Assembly: GCA_025766275.1 (NCBI GenBank)
Contig: JAFKAC010000006.1
Span: forward strand, 1,302,001-1,366,000
DNA: 64,000 bases
Source: Lactarius indigo
Taxonomy: Eukaryota; Basidiomycota; Agaricomycetes; Russulales; Russulaceae
Reading direction: 5' to 3'
The position numbers and the translations under genes are program-made. Shown here piece by piece: positions 39,100-51,400 of the stretch; the first letter of the stretch is position 1, and each line of letters opens with the position of its first letter. The notes beneath the pieces are model-generated. The model searched no databases. It was not told where the DNA came from and saw nothing but the letters and a program-made list of their open reading frames with translations.

Positions 39100-40121
39100 T
39101 TTATAACGACACGTGATGACTGCAACGACTTTTTAACGAACCTTTCCACCCTGTTGCCGGCTTGTGGATTTCCTTCACGGTCGCTGTATTCCCCCTACCT
39201 TATTACTATAACGGAAATCGGTCTTCCAGTTGTAACTCATTACGCCTTTCTTGGGTGCGCGTCTGGGTTGTATGATACTCTGGATATGTTTTGATTCGAC
39301 GATCGTATACACGTGTTGCTCTATTTGTTTTTCTCGGCTGAACTAAGGATCGCCAGTGGATAGGTCTCGCCATCGACAGGCGGTAGCCACGGTGGCTCTC
39401 TCATTCCCATTTCGTGAGAGCAAGGGTCGTCCGCAAGTAGCCTAGTCAAGCTCTGAGGCCGCGGTGCACTATGTGCGTGTCCTCGCGCACTGCCTTCAGC
39501 ATGATGCTCCCGATCTGAGGCAGTATTGATGACCCCAAATTTATAACCTCGGCATGAAGAGGCACATGTATAATGCATGCGATCACCAACCTATGCATAC
39601 AGTAGCTATAGTAAATTCGTGCGTGTACGGGAGCCTTGCGGAGTTCTCACCGTTAACGGATTCAGTCACGAAAGAGCGGTGATTACTCAGAACAGGAAAT
39701 CAAGCTGCGCAAAGGATCTTACATGGACCGAGAGACATTGCCGAGGGCGTGCATCAGACAAATTTTTGTATAGTACGTACAGTGGAGAACGTACAGTGAG
39801 TTACTGCGTCCGAACTCCAGGCAGCAAGCCACATTGGTTGCTAAATTCGATGTGTTTGCTATCTTGGCTTGGGGAGCAGGCGCTGGGAGTGGTATGTCAG
39901 TGACCCAACGTCGGGACTTGTCCTTTTGTGTTCTGCCCAAACATTGGACACGAGTGCAACGACCACCACTCGCGATGGCACGCTGCGAAGGGGCGGGTGG
40001 CTGTTAGGGTTTGAATAAGCTTAAGAGCGAAAATAAGGTTAGGGGCTGTTGGCAGCTGGAAACGCGGAAGGTACCCGTTTCGAGAGACGAGAGCTTCCGC
40101 TCTTGGTTTTTTCTTCCTCTC
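39100..40121. other. Intergenic region, no gene seen
   Basis: About 1 kb between the kinase stop and the channel start on the same strand. Open frames are short and unlike protein. Probably the kinase 3' UTR and the channel promoter. Confidence 0.55.
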
Positions 40122-43100
40122 ATGAGCGTGCCTAAGCGTCAAGGGTACGACCCCGCTGAAGAAAAGAGTCTGTTCGATGTGAACGATGATCTCGACCATA
40201 CCGTTTCGCTGTCATATCACCCCCATACACCTTTGAACAGAAATCCTGAACAATCGGCCACATCGACACCACGACATGTCGGTAGTCCCGCGAATGTGCA
40301 GTTCTCACCTTCTGCCCACGATGGACTTCCCTCACAGGTGCATCTCGATTCGCACCCACAAAGTCAGCCCCATCCTGCTGGCCGTAATCAGAGCTGGGAC
40401 TTATTGGGAGGAGCTCGCAAACTTGGCCAAGCCTACGAGAGATTTGATTCTCGCAACCCAAGTGAACAATACCTGGCATTTGCCGATGGAGATCTCCCAA
40501 AGTCGAAGGTAAGTGTTGGCTTCTGTGACACCTTTGGTATCGGCGTTAACGTGGCTCGTCCTAATCAGTTTGTGCGCTTTTACCAATACCTCATTAACGC
40601 CTCGATCGTGACGCGATGGACCTTATTCATTGTCCCGATTTTGGTTATTATCTGGATTCCAGGAATTCTTGCCCTCACGGCTTCTCCTACAGGAGAGGTT
40701 GTCCTACTTCGTAACTCTGCCAGATTTCGGGCAACTGATTTTATTTTCTTACTAGATATGGGGTGTGCGCTTAATCTGGTGGAGTATTTGGTTGAGTGTC
40801 TTCTGGTGTGGTGAGGTCATATGCAGTGTTCCGATGACCTCGTCTCTTACCACAAAGTTTACAGGTTGGTGGGCCAGCCTAGCGGGATCGTATGTCAAAA
40901 TTAGGACTCGGTCCCAACAATGACAACCCCTCATGGTACCTTCTATTCATTAATAGGATGATTCTTCCCCGCCTCGCGAAGCACACTGTCGGCGTTGTTG
41001 CGGTCGGCTCCCGCCGTTACATCGATTGGTTGGGAGCTTTGCACAGGTCGGTGACCACATCGGGTTCTTCACGATTGGTGTCATTCATATCGTGCTCATC
41101 GACGCCCATTTTCGTCAGATACGTTGCCCTGTTTGCTTGGACCTTGACGATCTGGATCGCATGGAATCCACTTATCGACAACCGGCAAGATGCGAAGACG
41201 TCCGCCAAAAGCGCACGCATCATAGATTTCATTGGCAAACTGCTATTCGGCATTTACCTTTGCGCCGCACTTTTGCTCTTCGAGAAATTCTCCATCCAGT
41301 GGATAGCCGGAAAATTTCATGAGCGCTCCTACGCAGGTCTGACACATCTTTTGAAATGTTCACATACAACTTACAGTTCTCCCAATAGAACGCATCGCTG
41401 ACCAAAAGTTTGCTATCAAGGCGCTGACTACGTTATACCAGAACTCCACTGAATTACCCGAGAATCCTGATGGACCCCACGACTCCCGAAGTGATAAGCG
41501 ACTTACAATGAATCCCAGGCGCATCGTCAAACAAGCCCTGAAAGGTGTCCGTTTCGCCGCGACAACAACAACCACCGTACTTGGAAATGTTGCATCGGAG
41601 ATTGCCGGCAGGTGAGCGATTATGCCTCTTTCACGACCAGGTCGGTGTATTGAGATGGTGGACCGGTTAGCTCCTTGTTACAGCCGAATTCACCCCAAGC
41701 GATGGTCCAAACAGCATTAGAATCAGCAAATAAAACAAAGCTCGTGCGTACCATACGCTACCTACGTTGATCTCGTAGTGATTGTGTAAATTTTAGCTTG
41801 CTCGTCGAATCTTCTTTTCATTCCGCAAGCCAGGCAGGGACTACCTGGTCTTTCAGGACATTTCTCGTTTCTTTCCTTCTTTAGAGGTAGCCGATGCTGC
41901 CTTCGCGCTGTTCGACCGAGATGGAAATGGAGACGTCTCGCTCGAAGAGACCGAACAAGCCTGCGGGTCCGCCTTGTTTCTACTTCCCTGCTTCCTTCAT
42001 AACGTCTTGCACGTCTACAGGGAGTTCCATCGAGAACAATTATCAATTGAGCATTCCATGCGCGATCTTGATAGCGCAGTAGGTCGTCTGGACAACCTGT
42101 TAATGAGCGTCTATGTCGTGGTCGCCGCTTTGATTATTGCCGTAACATTGGTAGGTACAATCTGCTACATCGATTATCAGTCACCAACCTGCTATGTTTA
42201 GGAAACTCAAGTTGCTTCGCTAATTACTGCAGCAGGCACATTGGTTCTTGGTATGATATACTTCAGTCCGCAATATCCTAGCTCAATGCGGTTTGCCTTG
42301 TAGGACTCAGCTGGCTCATCGGCTCGAGTCTGCACGATGTTCTCACTTGTATCATCTTTTTGTTTGTGCTGCACCCGTTCGATGTTGGGGATAGGGTCGA
42401 TCTTAGCAAAGACTCTTACACGGTTAGGGAGATTCGTCTCCTCAGCACCATTCTCTTGGATGGCCATGGCACTTACGTCCAAGTGTCAAATACCGTGTTG
42501 AGCAATCTCGTACGTATGGTCGATGTTAGGCACACCGATTAGCTCACCTTCTCCCTTAGTTCATTCAGAACATTCGTCGGAGCCCTAAGGCATGTCTATG
42601 GTCGGTCGTAGTGCGACTTTGCTAATTGCTTTGGGCTAGATGTCAGAATCGTTTACTTTTGACGTCCATTATTCCACAACATTCGAGCAGATCGAGAGGT
42701 TGCGTAGTCTCATGCTTGGTTTCGTTCAAAGCGAGCGCCGGGATTTCCAGCCCCTATTTGACATAGTTGTTGTTGGTATGTGTCAAGATTAAGATCGTTC
42801 CCTGATTCCATGCCTAATGTCGTACTCGCTGCGAAAGACATACCCGACCAGGAGAAGATGACATTGAAGGCCGAGATTATGTACAAGAGCAACTGGCAAC
42901 AGGGTGCATTGAAGGGTATGGGTGGCATTTGACGTAGAAGGTGGTGTTGTTGATGACGATTTTGCACAGCGATTCGGCGCAACAAGTGGGTTTGTGCGCT
43001 CAAGATGTATCTTGGGGAGGCGAAAATCTTTGGTCCGAAGGGAAACCCAGACTCCACACCTGCGCCCACACGATACACTGTCATACCCTGGGAAGAGGTG

Positions 43101-43483
43101 CAGGAGAGTGAGCGCATCGCAGCTAGTCCTGTGGCGCCTTACGAGATGCCTCACATGCCCTCCGGTGGCTACAATCTAACAAGCCGGAGTGCTGCTATTC
43201 GTAAGTTCGCATCGTGGTGCATGACATTGGTTTAACGACTATTCGAGGATAGTGGGCGACACGGAAACTGTCTTCGGGGAGTCGGCAGATGTATGTGACA
43301 TGGTCCTTGCCTATGTTTCGGTTGCGCGTAGAGCGGTGCTGATTTAATGACGGGCTACAGACTCACTTCCCGCGAAGACCGGTCGAACCCGCGACGAGTG
43401 GGCGCCCGGCAGCAGGCCCGTCAATGCCTGTTGCGCAAACCCTGTCAACACCAGAAGAAATTGAGTTGAGACCGCGAGACTGA
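40122..43483 (+). CDS. MscS-type mechanosensitive channel with EF-hand (Msy-like)
   Basis: Fungal/plant-type MscS channel; S. pombe Msy1 and Msy2 sit in the ER and regulate calcium on hypo-osmotic shock. Seen: a polar N-terminus; TM helices (TRWTLFIVPILVIIWIPGIL, IWGVRLIWWSIWLSVFW, VALFAWTLTIWIAWNPL, LLFGIYLCAALLLF); and an EF-hand loop DRDGNGDVSLEE with correct Asp/Asn/Glu spacing. The MscS core has TM helices SVYVVVAALIIAVTL and AGTLVLGLSWLIGSSLHDV, then FLFVLHPFDVGDRVDL and NLFIQNIRRSPKMSE. The stop is at 43481-43483. ATG 40122 was preferred over the in-frame ATG 40011. Introns are canonical and every joint stays in frame. Confidence 0.92.
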
Positions 43484-43724
43484 TCGCGCCCGTTACCATT
43501 TATTTCATATTTACTTATCTTCGAAAACTTCTTTCTCGACCCTGCAGAAATTGTGCGACGAAATCTCATGTTGAACATACGTCGATCTACTGATGTGTTT
43601 GGTTGGAAATACCAATGTCTTATTCCGCTAGCTTTTATTATTACTGCTTTCGACAAAAAGGAAACCGCTGATCATGTGCGAGGATCAAGGTACAGCCTGC
43701 GAGGTGCTACGGTTAAGTTACGCA

Positions 43725-45290
43725 TCACACGTTCCATCCGCTTTGCGTCTGCGGATTGGGACTACTCCAGCCGGTGTTTCGAGCTGGGCTGCCTGCTCCC
43801 CAGCCGCTGCCTCCTGCACTCCACGCGCCAGCTGGTGCGTTAGTACCCCACCCACTTGCTGAGGGAGATGCCCCAGAACCTGGACTTCCACCCCACCCAG
43901 CGCTCCCTCCAGCGCCTCCCCCACCTCCACCAGAAGCAGACGCAGAGCCTCCCCAGCCGCTACTACCAGGCGCCGGCGTACTCCCCCATCCACTGCTGAC
44001 AGCACCCTCTTGTCCCCACCCAGCTGCCCTTGGGGCTGCGGCGGTGCCGTTCGTCACTGGTAGTTGCGCGCCGCCATCGCCGCCGAGGGTATCCAGGTCA
44101 TTTGGATCGGACTTCAGTCCAAGGATGAGATTGGCAAGCTTGGTCTGTAGCTCTGTGAGGCCCTGTGAATGGTTTGTTGTTGTTAGACCTTCGATGTCGA
44201 CGAGAAAAGGAGGACAAGCGATTCGACACCTTCATGACGACCTCCTGCGGGCCCAGACTCCCGTCTGTCTCCACCTCGAAGTAAAATTTTTGTGGTTTCC
44301 CGTTGTAGTCGAACGGCTCGTCGTCGCGCGGGGGTTCTTCCTCTGCTGCGTTCGTGCTCAACGGCCATTCCTTTTTGATGTCGGTTTCGTACCAATATGT
44401 GGTGTGGCGCAGGCGGTTGTGGGGGTCGTATTCGAACGAAACTGCGGAACACGGGGACCACTTCGCATGTTCCTTTGCTATGCCCTAAAGCCCACTGAGC
44501 GCCAAACGTTTTGTCACAGTTGACGTCGCGATTACCTTCTTGGCAATACAGCGCACTCTGAGCTCCTGGCCCTTTCGAATTTTACATATTAAGACTGGTG
44601 GCATGGAAGGATCATCTGAATACGAAAGGGTCAGTATGGGGTGAAGGTGTGAATATGAAATGACGCACTCTTTCCTACAGGGTGACCAAAATTCTCTGAA
44701 CGCCTGGCAATCTCTTCTCCATCGTCCACCTCCTCCCTCCAGCCATATCCCCCACGGGCTACCACATCCAAGTGGTTGCTGGTGACCTCCATAGTTCGGT
44801 TTTCGTTGCAAGCTACGCTCAGAGAAAGTTCTATTGAACAGTTTTGACATGAGTCCAGGCAGGTGCAATCCTTGAAAAAAAAACCTAAGTACATTGACGG
44901 TGTAATATATAATAAGAACACACCCGACTATACCGGATAGCTTCGTCGCAATTGTTACTAACAAGGGGGATCATGCCTAACCTGTGAGCAATAAACTCGT
45001 CTGGGAGAACGGTCGTGTTGGTCTCAAAATCCACTATGTCTATTGCTACATGACTATAATTAGATGTATACACACCATCTGGATGAATAAACGTACCAAC
45101 AGTGGGAATGTCTGCCATCATGACCCTCCGAAGGGAGTTTGCAAAGCTAGGAGTATAGCATGTTAGGAAGGGATTGCGATGGGCCCAGAGTCACTTACGC
45201 AAGGTCAACATTTTCGAGAACAAAATTCACGCGGTCTTTCTTAAGCTCTCGTATGCGGACGTTAGGTTCAAGGAGATCGTTGACTTGCAT
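43725..45290 (-). CDS. RPB3: RNA polymerase II subunit Rpb3 with GW-rich tail
   Basis: Alpha-like assembly subunit of Pol II, partner of Rpb11. The start ATG (45288-45290) gives [20 protein letters not shown] and [11 protein letters not shown], then an intron (gtaagt...cctag), and [34 protein letters not shown], the zinc-binding loop [12 protein letters not shown], and [39 protein letters not shown] and [17 protein letters not shown] are followed by the C-terminal helix [17 protein letters not shown]. The last exon then runs on in frame for about 110 residues of Gly/Ser/Ala/Pro with nine Trp, almost all as GW or WG, to the stop at 43725. This is longer than yeast Rpb3's divergent tail. Frame intact. 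Confidence 0.95.
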
Positions 45291-45428
45291 TTGTGGGAGT
45301 CGAGTAATACATCCACAGCGCAGTCGCGCTCATCCACGCCGCGACGCACAACGGCTTATATAATGTGAAATATGTGTGTAATAATTGCGGTGCGATTGAC
45401 TTTTGTTGTACAGAAATTGCTACAGTAA

Positions 45429-48400
45429 TTACGCAAAGCCAAAACCTTCGCCACCTTCGTTAATCGAGAGTAATAATTGCTGCCGAAGCATCTCATAAGA
45501 CGAGTATTGCGGGAGATCGATTTGATTGAAACCTAGTATAATAGCATTAGTTCTTGGTCGTCCAACTTGGTCGACGCAACATACATGTATGAGCTTGAGG
45601 AAGTCTGTCGGGATCCCCATATGCTCTGTGAATAGAAAAGCGCTGAGTGCCTTGTACACCTTGTAGGTCATTGAACCCGCCCAGAGGAACTCGGGACGTC
45701 CCAGTGGCGAAACTGAGCACCTTCGCGCGCTCGTCTCGGTTGAATGACTTGAGTGCACGCCACCACCAGACAATGACAGGATCTGAGCTTGTATACCCGT
45801 TGTATTCCGTGGCCGAGCGCCATTCGTCGACGTCGATATCAGGAGTACCGGAAATGAGCAACTCAAGCTCTTTCTCGTTGAACTGAGGGGTGTCAGGTGA
45901 GAGCTTGATGGCTAAGCATAGCATGCAAACTTACGATAGCAATGAGGTCCTTGGGAATAATCTCATAGAACCCGGACAGCAAGTGCTCAAGTTGGTCTTT
46001 GATCGAAGTGTATAGCCGATATTGAGCTGACAGTTGCACGAACTCTCGCCTGTTCTCGAGCGATACAGGTATCGACTCCCCGTTCTCCTTCAGAGGAACA
46101 ATCTTGGTAACGCCAAACTAGACGAGGCGTTAACAAATCAGGAATGATCTTGTCCACGGGTGACTTACCTCATCGCCCTCAACGCTGAAGGTCAGATCCA
46201 ACGGGCTCGGGTCATTCTCCAGTATCCAACACAGTGAATTGTAGTACTCTGGGTCAATCCACTCCACATCGCGGTAATCAACGGGCTTCCCGAGTATTTG
46301 TCGATACATGCTACGGGCAAAGTAGGCATCCAGGAGACGGCCGTCGTAGATAGCCTTCCCGATGACACGCCCAACAAACTTGAAGAACGACAGGTGCTCT
46401 GGGTTGACCCACGACGCTTTGTTGGGTTGATATGTGAGGCGATCAGCTGCGCATGGCTGGAACAGAGCATTGTTGGGGTCAAACATCTGCCTGGCGAGGA
46501 TTTGGAACCACTCTCGCGTGACACCCCCTGCATCGACACCCTCTTCATCGTAGAATCGCACACTAAGTTTCCCGTATTTGATTTGTTCTCCCGTCTTCCG
46601 TTGCAGCGACTGGAAGCTGTCCTCGAAAACGCGTTGGCGGCGTACGTTGAGTTGTAGAGTTCCGTGATGTTCACGGGAATGCGGACGCTTGTGCAGCTGC
46701 TGATTGAAGTAATTACGCTTGTTGTCAAAGTCCAACACGCGAGGGTTGTTGACAAGTAACGAAAATGAGCCGCTCATCAACGATGGGTTATTCCGTACCA
46801 TGACGTTGAGGACCTTGCGATGTGCATCTGTGAACGTCACAAATAGATCCTCCATTGCCTCACGTGGTGTGGTTGGTGAGCGAGGAGATGCAGATGCCCG
46901 CAATAATCGGTTTGGACCCCCAGATATGGATGCAGACCCCACGTACTTGCAAACTACCATGAGCGCCTCTATGAGAGGAAGAAGCACAGTGGCGATGTGT
47001 TCGATCTCGGATCGCTGCTCGATTATGGACAAGCAGTCTCCTAGACGACGCCACAATGGGGTGAATCGGAAAGACTCGTATATTCCCTGAATCTTTTCCA
47101 AATCCGTGGTAGGTTGCGGTTCAGGGGGTGTCGTTGTCTTAGGTGAAAACATGTAGTCAATAGTTTTCAGGACGCGGAGGAGCTTCGCTTGATCGGAGGC
47201 GGGAGAGGAAAACCGGGATGCGACGGAAGACGTGAACACATCGTCTCCTGGCTCGTGAAGTGAATTGGCTAGCTCGTCAAGATCATGATAGAGGCTCTGT
47301 CCAAATTCCTGGGCTTTACCGCGAAGTTCTTGCGCGACAACATCTCGCGCATCTGGGATGAATGAAAGGTGTTGAATAAGGGAGAGGGTGTGATGGAAGG
47401 GTTTTGCGCCACAGTCTCCCACAGTCAGTATATTGACGATCGATCTCAGCGCACTGGCAGGGATTTGAGGGGGGTTGATGAGTAAAGTCTTTTCCTCTAT
47501 TGGCTCTTGTCGAGGCGATTCCTTTTGGCTCTCTTGTGAGGGATTGCCTGTCGGTGAACATTTCAGCAAGATAGATTATCTGTGTAAGACATCAACTTAC
47601 TGGGGGCAGGGGCATTTGGATCAACTGCTGTTGGAGCACGAGGTTCGGAAGGGGCTTCTTCGGATGACTGGGCCTGCGTCAGTGGTGTCGTAGACAGAGT
47701 GAGCACCTCCTCGGGCTTTTGTTGTATTTTGAGGCCCGTGAGTGGGCGCGTTACTGTCTCGAGTAGGCTAACAACCAACTCAAGGACTGACGGTGTCTTC
47801 AACAGCGATTGTCGGTCGAGCAGGGAGAGGAGAAGAACAATGGGATATTGGGTCTGTACTGCTTGTTTCTCCTTACCCTTTCCTTTCTTGGAAGCGTGTT
47901 TTCGAAGCCCCACAGCCATCTCTTGTTCCGTCAGGAAGAAGAGGGACGATGACTCATTCGACGAAACGATGTAGGTCAAAGCCTCGAGGCAGCGCTGAGC
48001 GATAAGATCAGGAACAACTTCGCTTGGCGAGTGATGTGCAGGAAGAGAGCTCAGGTACTCCGGGCCAGTCTTCTGTTTTCCAGCAGGACGAGGAGTCGGT
48101 GCTGGGCCTTTGGAACTCCTGATTGTCATCTGCGTAAAGCTTCTATCGATCGCTGCGAGGTCTCCAGTTCCTTCTTGCAGAATGTTGAGAAGGAAGTTGA
48201 ACAGCTCAGCGCGAGTTTTAGAGTTCTCGCATAAGTTGACGAGCGCCTTGTACAAGATGTTCTTTCTCGAGATTTGCGGGAAGAAGAGTAACCGCACCAA
48301 GACGGCCACACCACTCTTATCAAGTAGCTGGATCGCATCGCGGGGGACTTGGGGTTTGCGTGTAACGGTCGTAGGAGGAGCACCTTGTGTTCGGGAACCT

Positions 48401-51400
48401 GCGCCAACCCGGGGAGGCTGGCGGGGGAACCTCTGGCGATACCCGCCCGCTTCGGCGATGATGTGTGATGGGAGTGTCTGAATGAAGCCCTCGTCTTGGT
48501 CCATTAGGACATCTTGTCGGAGTTGGGGATCGAGGCTGGCGATAAAACTGGCAGGGTCCATTTCAACGGCTGCTGGTGGATCACCGGTTGCAGGCGCGGT
48601 AGTCCTCTCCTCAGTACGCCGTCGGGCCTGCTCGATTCGCTCTTGGTGTAATATTTCGGCTCGAATTTCGGGCGGAAGGGCATCGAGGAATTCTGCGCTG
48701 ATCTGGGAGTCGGGAGGGCGCTCCATTCTTGCCGCTTGCTGGTCCCGTATATGCTGATTCACAACTTCTTCTCGCATCTCGTCCGGGAGCGCTTCGAGGA
48801 AAGTCGGGTCAATCCCAGTATCTGTGATATCGACGGGGCTACCATGAATCATAACAGTCGTGCGTTCCGATGTACTTGCTGGGCCTGGTTCCGCGGGTGC
48901 TTCTTGGGCGGTCGTTGTATCTGGTGTCCCTGAATCTTCTATCGGGTCTTGCTCGTTCGCTGAGTGGGATTCGGCAGTGGCGTCGAGCATTTCAGCGTCT
49001 GCTTCTGTTGCAACTGGCACAGCAGGGGCGTCGGAACTGCCGGCCGCGTCTACTACTGGAGATGGAGTTGCCGTAGTCGGGTCCTGGCTAGAAGCGACTT
49101 CGGCTGCCCTTTTCGCTGCTTCATCCGCTTGAGCTGCTGCCTCCCTCTGTTGTGCCTCCTCCCTTTCCACAGCTTCCTTCGCTTCCTTAGCTAATCTAGC
49201 TTTTTCGACAGCGGCGGGAAGAAGGGCAAGCACGACGTGATTCCCCAACTTAGCAAAGCGATCGGGTGCAAATTTGCCATGGAGGACTTTGGCTTCTTCG
49301 CTCCACCGTTGCATGGTGGGAAGGGGGTCGAAATCCCGGCTTTCCGGTCGAAGTGGCACAGAACGGGGTGACTGATCGATGCGCAGAGAAGCAGATACTC
49401 CTCCCCTACGTGGGAGCAAGCCACGGTCGAGATTGACAAGGGTTCCTGGAGGTACGTCCAGACGAATGGTATCGGTGGTTCCCCCGGCCCGAGGGTTGAC
49501 AATGTGTTGGAAGAGTTGAACTGCGCCACCGCCAATGATGTCCTCGATTGCTTGGAGAAGATCCTGATGACCGCCTGTGGCCAAAATGCGTTGTGAGCGA
49601 CGCCCCATACGACCAATGTCTGGGATGTGACGTCCTGAACTGCCTGAAGTCTCTAGGAGGAGAGGATGAGTAGTTGCATCTGCGGAGGCAACAGTGCCCC
49701 TGGTACGACCGAGAATGCCCATATCATCGTCTGTCCTGACGTCAGACCGCTGCTCTATGTCACTGCGCGCCTTCGGCTTACCTTCGACACGACCTCTACG
49801 GGCCCGTGTCCCTCCAGAGATGATGAAACCGCCATCGTGCGCCTCAATGAAGCCCGGGAGGCTGTCTGAAACTGCTTCGTTGAAGCCTAGAACGTCTCCG
49901 ATACTTGGGCCGTCGTCCTGTGGCTCGAAGCCTAGCTCACCCTCGAGCCTGTCATATATGTGAGAGGTGAGTAAGAGCGAAGAACACGAGGCTCACTCTT
50001 CGTCCGACTCCAGATCACCCTCTGCTTCTTCGGTATCGTGGTGATAAATGGGGACTAAATACGTTTGGGTGATCCATAGTGCACACGGGGAGGTCGGTCA
50101 CTCACCTGCTATCTCTTCGTCACCTTCCTCGCCATCGACGTCTGGGGCGCCATCCTCCATGCCAACACCCTAAATCCATACTATAAGAGCGGTCCCACTT
50201 GGGAGAAAAGAGACATTTGCCATACCTCCCATACACCGTCAACGTCAACATCTGGGTCGATTTGGCCATCTGCTTCCGGCGCTCTATTTTCCACATCTTC
50301 TTCTAATAGGTCCTCGTCTTCATCCTCGTCGTGCCAGCCTTCTTCTTCAGAATCCCCATCATCCTCGTCGGGGTCTTCCTGTTCATCTTCATCTTCATCA
50401 GTCGAAGTTCCTTCGCTCCCTGTTTCCTCTCCGAAATCCATTTCGACATCCTCGTCTTCGTCGCCGCGGTCACCATCAATGACGTCCTCTGCGGCAAATT
50501 GCTCTTCCATGTCCTAAAGGCCATATGTGAGCACTTGGGAACAGCGTGGATGATGACGTGAACCAACCCCTCCGAACCTGTGAAAAGGTCAAATAAGTGT
50601 CAATCGCCGAATAACTGCCCATGACTTACATTCCAAGCGAGGAATTTCGATATAGGTCTGGAGTCAGCTCGCGAGCAGTATCCTGGCCGTCCTCTATGTC
50701 ATCCTCATCGTGTAAGCTCTCCTGGTCCATCTCATCTTTCGACTCCTCCGAGTTCTTTGTCTTGTCTGACGCGCGGCTCATCTTGATCGCAATCTTAGAC
50801 CTATAGAGCGATTGATTAGCGCCCGTGAAGTATTGTTAAGAAAAGCTCACAAGAGCTCAAGAGGTTTCAAGATTGCTGCCACTACTACACGAACGTTAGG
50901 ATAATTCAGGTCAACCTCTGCCAAAGCGTTAGTTAGAGTCGAAACAAAGTTCTTCTCTAGCATGATCTTCGCGATATGGGTGGGCGTTTCCTCGAGGGGT
51001 TTGCGAAGCCCCGGATTGAACCGAACCGTAAGGAGGCGATAGCAAAGATCTGCCAAGGCAAGGAGCCGGCCGTAGCGGGCGTCCAGAGTTTCCGTCTGCG
51101 ACGGATCCTTGATGGCACGACTGACCGCTTCCAGGACAGTTTTGCGCACTGAGACGAGCTCTGGAGAAACGTCTTTGACAGGTTGAGAGGACGATGTGTC
51201 CACACAGAGGGCGACGATCAAGGACATCGCCCAGTTGCAGAGTGGGACGTTATTTCGAGCGTCGTGACTGGGATCAGGGTCGATAGTCTGGAAAGTAACA
51301 AGGTCTGACAGGACGAAGTGTAAAGCAGCCAGACGTGCTTTCACAGAGTCTTTGGATGGAGTACTAGAGCGTTTGGTGGGGTATGAGAGAAATGCCATTT

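Noticed and set aside
39577..39903. 108-codon plus-strand ORF between kinase and channel
   Set aside because: No recognisable pattern and a competing frame on the other strand; treated as intergenic.
40011..40121. Upstream in-frame ATG as the start of the MscS channel
   Set aside because: The extra 37 residues are basic and unlike the conserved start; ATG 40122 (MSVPKRQGYD) is more natural. It remains an option.
43756..44523. 255-codon plus-strand ORF rich in Pro, Ala and Leu
   Set aside because: It is the antisense shadow of the Gly/Ser/Trp-rich Rpb3 tail; composition follows from the repeats on the other strand.
49694..49963. Plus-strand ORFs within the HECT ligase gene
   Set aside because: They are antisense to well-conserved ligase exons.
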